From positions 1 through 12,235 of the forward strand of contig CAJTRC010000073.1 of the NCBI GenBank assembly GCA_910578365.1: a DNA stretch of 12,235 bases, in the 5' to 3' direction. Under the pieces are notes generated by a model. It was given only the letters and a program-made list of their open reading frames with translations, had not been told where the DNA came from and did not search any database. The DNA comes from an uncultured Muribaculaceae bacterium. GTDB lineage: Bacteria > Bacteroidota > Bacteroidia > Bacteroidales > Muribaculaceae. Shown here one piece after another: positions 6,499 through 12,235 of this stretch. A program made the translations under genes and the position numbers. Position 1 is the stretch's first letter; each line of letters starts with the position of its first letter.

Positions 6499-9400
6499 TA
6501 CGACTGATTAAAATACTTGGCTGGACGATACTGGCTCTGTTTCTGCTGATAACAGGCTCAATGATTGTGGCAGTTCGCCTGCTGCATCCACAACGACTGA
6601 CACCTCTGGCCCAGGCCGCCGCAAACAAATACCTCAACGCCGATGTATCGCTCGGATATGCCGAACTCAGCCTCAGCGGCTCGTTTCCATTTTTGGAAAT
6701 ACAGCTCGACGACCTTGCGGTGGTAGCCCGCGACTTACGACAAATATCCGACAGCACACGAGCTGCCCTGCCGCTATACGCCGACACGCTGCTGACATTG
6801 AAGCAGCTCAAAGGCGGCATCAACATCAGCAAACTGCTCAACAACGAAATAGAGCTGGGCAACATCACCTTTACCTCGCCGGGAATCAACCTTGTGGTCG
6901 TAAGCGAGCAACTCAACAACTTCAACATCGTGCCTACATCGGACAGCGACGAGCCATCAGGCCCGCTACCCAAGATTTCAATCCGACGCTTTGCGATTGT
7001 CGACCCGGCGCCAATCCGATACTACAACCACGCCGACGGTTCGGAAATGGAGCTGAATCTGAACTCGGTGCTTATCGAGGGCGAGAACAATCCGCGCTAT
7101 ACCTGCGATTTCCGCGGCGCTGTGCCACTCGAAGGCCTTGACATAGAGCTGCTGCGCAACATACCCTTCAACATCAGCGGTGACGTGATATGGGATGCGG
7201 AGTCACCACAACTGCTGGGCCTGGAGAATTTCGATTTTGACATATCACTGCTCGGTGGCAGTTTCGACACTCATCTGGACTTCTCCGACAACCTGTATAT
7301 AAACGACCTGAAGCTAAAACTGAAACCTCTGCCACTGGGCGACTTCCTGCAAATGCTGCCACAGGAAACTGTAAAGGAATGGAATCTGCCCAAAGGTTTC
7401 AGCACCACCGCACAGCCCGAAATCGAAGTCATACTCGACAAACCGTATAACACCACCTCGGGCGAGATTCCGCACGCTACCGTCAACATGCTCATTCCGG
7501 AGTCGACTGTCACTTACGCCGGAACAACATTCCGTAAATTCACCGCCGACATCACCGCAGTCTGCCGGGGCAACAATCTCGACCTGGCCGACGTGACTCT
7601 GAAATCTCTCGCCATTTCAGGGCCGTCGACCGACTTCCGCCTCAGCGGCTCAGCCTCGAACCTGCTGACAGACCCGCTGATTGACTGCACCTTCGACGGA
7701 CAAGTCGACATCCGCCGCCTGCCCCACTCTCTCACCAATGCCCTGCAGGGATATGCCAGCGGCATTATCGATGCCAGCCTGCGCTTTACCGGCCGGCCCT
7801 CAATGTTCCGCCCCGGCAGCTATTACCGCCTGGCGGTGGCCGGCACCCTCAATGGCCGCGACCTCTACTGGCTAAGCTCCGACACCGCCAACATGGCCTA
7901 CATACACAGTGCCAGAATCCACTTCGGAAACGACGAAACAATACACAACGACAAACAGCAGCGCGTAAAACTGCTGCATGCCGTAATCGACCTCGACTCA
8001 GTGAACGTACTGCACACACAGTACTCATTCAAGGCCACCGACTTCCATCTGGCCGTCGGCACCGAAAACCGCCGTGCCCAGGCCGATACGACAGCCCTCA
8101 TACCGGTAGGAGGCACCCTCAAGGCAGCCACGTTCAACTTCCGCCTGCTGAGCGACTCCATAATGGTGCGTGCGCGCAATATCGACGGACTGGTAACCAT
8201 GCGAGGCGCCGACGGCGACCTGCACCGTCCGCAGTTCGACTTCAACCTCGACATTGCGCGCCTGGCCACCGGCGACCCGAGCACACGCCTTATGCTGACC
8301 GATGCCGATGTGAACTTCTCAGCCACAAAGCTGCCCAAACGCAAAGCCCCCGCCGAACTGCAGAAAGTGGCCGACTCGATAAAGATTAGCCGTCCTGAGC
8401 TGCCGCTCGACTCGGTGTACGCCTTGGCCCTGGAGAAGTACCGTAAAAAACGCGGCGCCATGCCCCGGGTACATGCCCAACTTACCGAGAACGACAGCGA
8501 GATAATCGACTGGGGGACATCGAAACAGCTGCGTAGCATGCTGCTCGGCTGGCGTGTGAGCGGACACGTGCTGTCGAACCGCGTAAGCATGTTTACACCT
8601 TACTTCCCCATGCGCAACCGCATTCGCAACTTCAACATAAAATTCAACAACGACTCCATAACGCTCAACAACGTAGAGTATAAGGTGGGACACAGCGACT
8701 TTCTGCTCAGCGGCCGGATTTCGAATCTGCGCCGCGGCCTTACATCGCGCAACTACCGACAATCGGTAAAGGCCAATTTCGACCTTATATCCGACACGAT
8801 TGACATAAACCAGCTGGCCGACCTGACCTTCCGTGGCGCCGCATACTCCAAGAACAAAGACAATCAGACACTCGACCTCAACAAATTCGACAACGACGAC
8901 AGCCTCGACAAAGAAATAGACCGCTACGTGGCAGGCACCGCCGACTCTATGGCTCCGCTGCTGATACCACGCAACATAGAGGCTGTAATCAACGTCAAGG
9001 CCAACAATATACTGTACTCCGACCTTGTTCTGCACGACCTCAGCGGAACGGCGCTGGTGTACGGCGGCGCTCTCAACCTGCACAACCTCAAGGCATCGAG
9101 CGATGTTGGTTCGGTTGCCCTGTCAGCACTATACCAGGCTCCGACGGTAAATGACCTCGGCTTCGGGTTCGGGCTCGATGTAAAACGCTTCGACATACAC
9201 GGTTTCCTCAACATGGTACCGGCCATCGACTCGGTAATGCCTCTTATACGCGACTTCGACGGCATTATCGACGCTGACATTGCCGCTACCGTGAAACTGC
9301 GCCAGAACATGGACTTCGATATGCCCTCGCTGCACGCCGCCGTGAACATCACCGGCGACTCACTGCAGCTGATTGACCCCGACACCTATCGAACCATAGG

Positions 9401-10088
9401 CAAATGGCTGATGTTCAAAGACAAACAAGACAATATCATAAAACACATGTCGGTAGAGATGGTGGTGGACTCATCGCTGATGGAGATATATCCATTTGTA
9501 TTCGATATCGACCGCTACCGACTTGGCGTACAAGGTTATAACGATCTGGACATGAACTTCAACTACCACATAGCGGTACTGAAGTCGCCGCTGCCGTTCA
9601 AGTTCGGAATCAACGTCAAGGGCAATCCCGACAACTACAAGGTGCGTATGGGCGGCGCCAAGTTCAACGAAAAACAGGCCATCGACCGTGTGGCCATTAC
9701 TGATACCACACGTGTAAACCTTATACGACAGATTGAGAACGTATTCCGACGTGGTGTTGACAACTCGCGCTTCAGCCGTCTGCGAATCAATGCCAGGCCT
9801 ACGGCTGCAGACATCGACCTCAGCACCGACACCCTGACACGGGCCGACTCGTTGCGCCTGATTAAAGAAGGGCTGATTCCGGCACCTCCGGGATTCATCG
9901 ACCCTGCCGACAGCGACTCCACTGAAAAAAACGGAAAAAAGAGAAAAAATAAAACCGACAAAAGTAAAGCCTTCATAACATTGCCTTATGACTCAGTACA
10001 GCATAGCCTTATCAAATTATATGCAACGCTGCCACGAAAGCGCCACACCACGTGCGGCCCTGTTCGATATGGACGGCACTCTGTATGA
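6495..10088 (+). CDS. AsmA-like large envelope protein
   Basis: As read, 1197 residues. A single N-terminal membrane helix (about residues 5-27, IKILGWTILALFLLITGSM) is followed by a very long periplasmic region rich in short beta-strands and Asp/Asn-Leu repeats (NADVSLGYAELSLSGSFPFL near the start), as in AsmA/TamB/YhdP-type proteins. The last third has the AsmA-like C-terminal pattern (INVKGNPDNYKVRMGGAKFN, about 1036-1055). Family members with this architecture are thought to bridge inner and outer membranes and move lipids; others limit porin assembly. The tail around 1144-1158 is Lys-rich. The final 37 or so residues (from KAFITLPYD) have no family character and overlap the HAD gene by up to 101 bases. 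A -1 shift at A-tracts (9926-9950) would end the protein at a TAA at 9950-9952, right after the Lys-rich tail. Confidence 0.88.
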   Translation: MIRLIKILGWTILALFLLITGSMIVAVRLLHPQRLTPLAQAAANKYLNADVSLGYAELSLSGSFPFLEIQLDDLAVVARDLRQISDSTRAALPLYADTLLTLKQLKGGINISKLLNNEIELGNITFTSPGINLVVVSEQLNNFNIVPTSDSDEPSGPLPKISIRRFAIVDPAPIRYYNHADGSEMELNLNSVLIEGENNPRYTCDFRGAVPLEGLDIELLRNIPFNISGDVIWDAESPQLLGLENFDFDISLLGGSFDTHLDFSDNLYINDLKLKLKPLPLGDFLQMLPQETVKEWNLPKGFSTTAQPEIEVILDKPYNTTSGEIPHATVNMLIPESTVTYAGTTFRKFTADITAVCRGNNLDLADVTLKSLAISGPSTDFRLSGSASNLLTDPLIDCTFDGQVDIRRLPHSLTNALQGYASGIIDASLRFTGRPSMFRPGSYYRLAVAGTLNGRDLYWLSSDTANMAYIHSARIHFGNDETIHNDKQQRVKLLHAVIDLDSVNVLHTQYSFKATDFHLAVGTENRRAQADTTALIPVGGTLKAATFNFRLLSDSIMVRARNIDGLVTMRGADGDLHRPQFDFNLDIARLATGDPSTRLMLTDADVNFSATKLPKRKAPAELQKVADSIKISRPELPLDSVYALALEKYRKKRGAMPRVHAQLTENDSEIIDWGTSKQLRSMLLGWRVSGHVLSNRVSMFTPYFPMRNRIRNFNIKFNNDSITLNNVEYKVGHSDFLLSGRISNLRRGLTSRNYRQSVKANFDLISDTIDINQLADLTFRGAAYSKNKDNQTLDLNKFDNDDSLDKEIDRYVAGTADSMAPLLIPRNIEAVINVKANNILYSDLVLHDLSGTALVYGGALNLHNLKASSDVGSVALSALYQAPTVNDLGFGFGLDVKRFDIHGFLNMVPAIDSVMPLIRDFDGIIDADIAATVKLRQNMDFDMPSLHAAVNITGDSLQLIDPDTYRTIGKWLMFKDKQDNIIKHMSVEMVVDSSLMEIYPFVFDIDRYRLGVQGYNDLDMNFNYHIAVLKSPLPFKFGINVKGNPDNYKVRMGGAKFNEKQAIDRVAITDTTRVNLIRQIENVFRRGVDNSRFSRLRINARPTAADIDLSTDTLTRADSLRLIKEGLIPAPPGFIDPADSDSTEKNGKKRKNKTDKSKAFITLPYDSVQHSLIKLYATLPRKRHTTCGPVRYGRHSV
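9926..9952 (+). other. Three in-frame slippery A-tract heptamers and -1-frame stop near the asmA end
   Basis: In the AsmA reading frame, A AAA AAC (9926-9932), A AAA AAG (9935-9941) and A AAA AAT (9944-9950) follow one another. The second is the classic bacterial -1 slippage heptamer. A slip at any of them leads to the same TAA at 9950-9952. No downstream stimulatory stem-loop is obvious. An indel or sequencing error in a homopolymer is an alternative explanation. Confidence 0.4.
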
Positions 10089-10719
10089 TTCAATGCCAAA
10101 CCATGTAAAGGCATGGCAACAGATGCTGCGCGAGGCCGGCATCGAAGTTGAGCCTGCCGAACTGCTTCTGGCCGAAGGACGCACCGGCACCGACACAGTG
10201 CGTCAATTATTCATGCGCCATCTGAGCCAAGAGTTATCCGACGAGGACTGCCGACGGCTATACCGCCGCAAGGCCGAACTTTTCACCTCCATGCCGCCGG
10301 TGACACTGATGCCGGGCGCTCAGAAGCTGGTAAAAGCCGTGCGCGACGCCGGACTCACCACTGTGCTCGTAACCGGCTCCGGCCAGGGCTCGCTGCTGGA
10401 GCGGCTCGAAGCAGACTTTCCCGGTGCCTTTCCTCAAAACCGACGTGTTACCGCATATAATGTCAGCCGCGGCAAACCGGACCCCGAGCCATACCTCAAA
10501 GGCATGGAAATGGCATCGGTATTGCCCCGCCAGACCATAGCCTTCGACAACGCGCCGTTGGGCGTACAATCGGCCTGCAATGCCGGAGCCCTCACAATAG
10601 GCATCGTCACAGGTCCTATCCCCCCGCAATCGCTCGTCGATGCCGGAGCCGACATCGTGTTCAATTCAATGCCCCAATGTGCCGACGCAATCGCCGAAGT
10701 TCTAAACTTAGCAATGTAG
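10021..10719 (+). CDS. HAD-superfamily hydrolase, beta-phosphoglucomutase-like (subfamily IA)
   Basis: 232 residues from the ATG at 10021; an earlier in-frame ATG at 9988 would add 11 residues. HAD motifs: motif I FDMDGTLYDS with nucleophile Asp16 and Asp18, motif II Thr118 in LVTGS, motif III Lys152 in RGKPDPEPYL, motif IV around 173-181 (IAFDNAPLG). The cap helices between motif I and II fit the PGM/phosphatase-like IA group, so it is likely a small-molecule phosphatase or phosphomutase; substrate unknown. In motif IV the usual acidic pair (E-D in beta-phosphoglucomutase) reads Asp-Asn (176-177). The gene begins inside the 3' end of the AsmA-like gene in the +1 frame and ends 20 bases before aroB, so the two are likely co-transcribed. 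Start choice is uncertain. Confidence 0.87.
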   Translation: MQRCHESATPRAALFDMDGTLYDSMPNHVKAWQQMLREAGIEVEPAELLLAEGRTGTDTVRQLFMRHLSQELSDEDCRRLYRRKAELFTSMPPVTLMPGAQKLVKAVRDAGLTTVLVTGSGQGSLLERLEADFPGAFPQNRRVTAYNVSRGKPDPEPYLKGMEMASVLPRQTIAFDNAPLGVQSACNAGALTIGIVTGPIPPQSLVDAGADIVFNSMPQCADAIAEVLNLAM

Positions 10720-10739
10720 TTTATTGTTACAAGCACTAT

Positions 10740-11810
10740 ATGGAACAGAAACTGATTTTCACCAACCACGTGAGCGAGGCTGTCGACGAACTTGTCGAAG
10801 CCATGGGTACTCCTGCGGTGTTTGTACTTTGCGATGTCAACACCCGGTCGTTTGTATTGCCTGCCCTGCAGGCACAGTCGCAGGCAATAGCCGGCGCCAA
10901 GTTAATCAGCACCAAATCCGGCGATGCCAACAAAAACATCGAAGCTCTGGCATGTCTGTGGAAAAGTCTGTCAGACCTCGGAGCCACCCGCCGTTCGGTA
11001 CTTATAAATATAGGCGGCGGCGTGGTGACCGACCTTGGCGGTTTCGGAGCCGCCACATTCAAACGCGGCATACGCTTCATCAATATCCCCACTACCCTGC
11101 TGGGCGCCGTCGACGCGGCCGTAGGCGGCAAGACCGGCGTGAATTTCAATGGCCTGAAAAATGAAATAGGCGCATTCGCAAACGCCGATGCCGTAATAAT
11201 ATCGACCTGCTTCTTCAACACCCTGCCGCAGCAGCAACTCCTCTCGGGCTACGCCGAGATGATTAAGCATGCCATGCTGCAGGACAAGCACTCTCTCGAC
11301 CGCCTGCTCAACTACTCGGTAGTCTATCCGGTGTTCGACTCCGAAGCACTCCTTGGCCTGCTGCGCGAGTCGGTGTCGGTAAAAGAGAGCATTGTATCCG
11401 GAGATCCTACCGAGAAAGGCCTGCGCCGGGCCCTCAACCTGGGCCACACTGCAGGCCACGCCATAGAGTCGCTTGCCTACAAATACCAGTCGCCTGTACC
11501 TCACGGCTATGCCGTGGCCTGGGGCCTTGTAATCAGTATGGTACTGTCGCACATGGAGCTGGGCTTTCCCTCCGAAATACTGCACCGCATATCCGACTAT
11601 GTGCTGAAGAACTACGGGCCCTACAGCATTACCTGCAAGGAATATCCCGAGCTGATTGACTTCATGCGCCACGACAAAAAGAATCCATCGCCCGACTCCA
11701 TCAGCTTTACGCTGCTCAAAGACATAGGCCGGCCTATATGCGGCTGTGTGGTGTCCGACGACAAAATCGAAGCCGCCCTTGACATCTACCGCGATCTGAT
11801 GCATATATAA
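10740..11810 (+). CDS. aroB: 3-dehydroquinate synthase
   Basis: 356 residues from MEQKLIF at 10740, a start that lies just past the HAD stop; an in-frame ATG at 10677 would overlap that gene. AroB converts DAHP to 3-dehydroquinate, the second step of the shikimate pathway, using NAD and a divalent metal. Seen: SGDANKN (60-66), the NAD-binding GGGVVTDLGGFGAATFKRG (92-110), IPTTLLGAVDAAVGGKTGVN (116-135), and the metal-ligand set Glu173 (GYAEMIKH), His236 (NLGHTAGHAIES) and His255 (PVPHGYAVAWG), assigned by comparison with characterised enzymes. Length is normal. Cytoplasmic. It is the last intact gene of the run starting at dtd. Confidence 0.95.
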   Translation: MEQKLIFTNHVSEAVDELVEAMGTPAVFVLCDVNTRSFVLPALQAQSQAIAGAKLISTKSGDANKNIEALACLWKSLSDLGATRRSVLINIGGGVVTDLGGFGAATFKRGIRFINIPTTLLGAVDAAVGGKTGVNFNGLKNEIGAFANADAVIISTCFFNTLPQQQLLSGYAEMIKHAMLQDKHSLDRLLNYSVVYPVFDSEALLGLLRESVSVKESIVSGDPTEKGLRRALNLGHTAGHAIESLAYKYQSPVPHGYAVAWGLVISMVLSHMELGFPSEILHRISDYVLKNYGPYSITCKEYPELIDFMRHDKKNPSPDSISFTLLKDIGRPICGCVVSDDKIEAALDIYRDLMHI

Positions 11811-11815
11811 ATAGA

Positions 11816-12133
11816 ATGATAATACAAACTAAGACAAAAACAAAGGCTAAGCCTTTTCTGAAATGGGCTGGAGGCAAGACTCAATTGCTTCCAACCATTG
11901 ACTCATTCTTGCCCGATACATTTCGAGAAGAGGATAATGTAACCTACATCGAGCCGTTTGTGGGTGGAGGCGCTATGCTTTTTTTCATGCTCCAGAAGTA
12001 TCCCAATATCAAAAATGCTATTGCCAATGACATTAACCCACATCTTATAAAGACTTATACCATCATTCGGGACGAACCCTTTTCATTAATCGATATCATT
12101 GATGTCCCATTAAAATCGGAAAGAGTACTTTGA
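11816..12133 (+). pseudogene. Truncated Dam-type (D12 class) DNA adenine methylase, N-terminal fragment
   Basis: An open frame of 105 codons starts five bases after the aroB stop. It carries the N-terminal hallmarks of D12-class adenine-N6 methylases: FLKWAGGKTQLL (14-25), the SAM-binding YIEPFVGGGAMLFF (44-57) and IANDINPHLIK (69-79). Intact members run to about 270-300 residues, with a DPPY catalytic motif far downstream; here the frame stops at TGA 12131-12133. In the +1 frame, 12114-12149 reads NRKEYFEIVEI, which resembles the sequence expected next in this family, so a frameshift is likely. The fragment is clearly AT-richer than aroB (hand count 24 of 60 G/C in 11881-11940 versus 41 of 60 in 11401-11460), suggesting horizontal origin. 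The low-complexity start (TKTKTKAK) is probably native. Continuation beyond the window cannot be judged. Confidence 0.7.
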
Positions 12134-12235
12134 AATTGTTGAAATTTAGTTTGTTGGAAAAGATTTTGGTGCGAACGGACTTGATTAGTATATTATGGTT
12201 CTTCAATCTGACGAACCATGTACAATGTCAAATAC
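12114..12235 (+). other. Probable decayed continuation of the methylase gene in several frames
   Basis: No complete gene is visible here. Pieces that resemble the next part of a D12 methylase appear in different frames: NRKEYFEIVEI (12114-12149), LWFFNLT (12193-12213, compare the family's IFLNKT segment) and MYNVKY (12218-12235). The spacing between the last two is shorter than in intact genes, implying small deletions as well as shifts. The matches are short and judged by eye. The sequence is AT-rich (20 of 60 G/C in 12121-12180). Confidence 0.35.

Noticed and set aside
8319..9083. Minus-strand open frames opposite the AsmA-like gene
   Set aside because: They mirror the high-GC coding strand, have biased composition, and contain no recognisable motifs.
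10971..11804. Minus-strand open frame of 277 codons opposite aroB
   Set aside because: aroB on the plus strand has all its catalytic motifs; the antisense frame has no domain character.
1..12235. CRISPR array, tRNA, rRNA or insertion sequence
   Set aside because: I looked for spaced direct repeats, cloverleaf-like segments, terminal inverted repeats and transposase motifs and saw none that I could support.

Overview
The window looks like a piece of a Bacteroidota chromosome, most likely from the order Bacteroidales and possibly a Muribaculaceae-like gut anaerobe. Evidence seen directly: three upstream regions carry the Bacteroidota-type -7 element TAnnTTTG, starts lack strong Shine-Dalgarno sequences, there is an OmpA-type porin with coiled-coil linker, a giant AsmA-like protein, and a four-gene 2-oxoacid:ferredoxin oxidoreductase operon typical of anaerobes. 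The family-level assignment is inference.

Layout. Left part, minus strand: a SemiSWEET-like PQ-loop membrane protein running off the left edge (1-370), a strong hairpin (395-426), an OmpA-family outer membrane protein (468-1619) with a good promoter, and a secreted TraB/GumN-family protein (1858-2721). A 292-base divergent spacer (2722-3013) holds a tandem 11-bp repeat next to a plus-strand promoter. Plus strand from 3014: ferredoxin-like delta, alpha, beta and gamma subunits of a 2-oxoacid:ferredoxin oxidoreductase, closed by a strong terminator (5688-5721); a one-repeat TPR mini-protein (5731-5967); then a run of D-aminoacyl-tRNA deacylase, AsmA-like protein, HAD phosphatase and 3-dehydroquinate synthase (6049-11810), each overlapping or nearly touching the next. 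At the right edge, five bases after aroB, lies an AT-rich, early-terminated N-terminal piece of a Dam-type (D12 class) DNA adenine methylase whose continuation seems scattered over several frames.

How the genes work together. The oxidoreductase operon links 2-oxoacid metabolism to ferredoxin. The dtd-asmA-HAD-aroB run mixes translation quality control, envelope maintenance, a small phosphatase and the shikimate pathway; its compact spacing suggests co-transcription from the promoter before dtd rather than a shared function. OmpA, TraB-like and AsmA-like proteins are envelope-related.

Most of the window is ordinary core chromosome. I do not see a convincing new multi-gene system. The points most worth a second look are the slippery A-tracts and long overlap at the asmA/HAD junction, the degraded methylase immediately behind aroB, the tandem operator-like repeat before the oxidoreductase operon, and the extended SemiSWEET.
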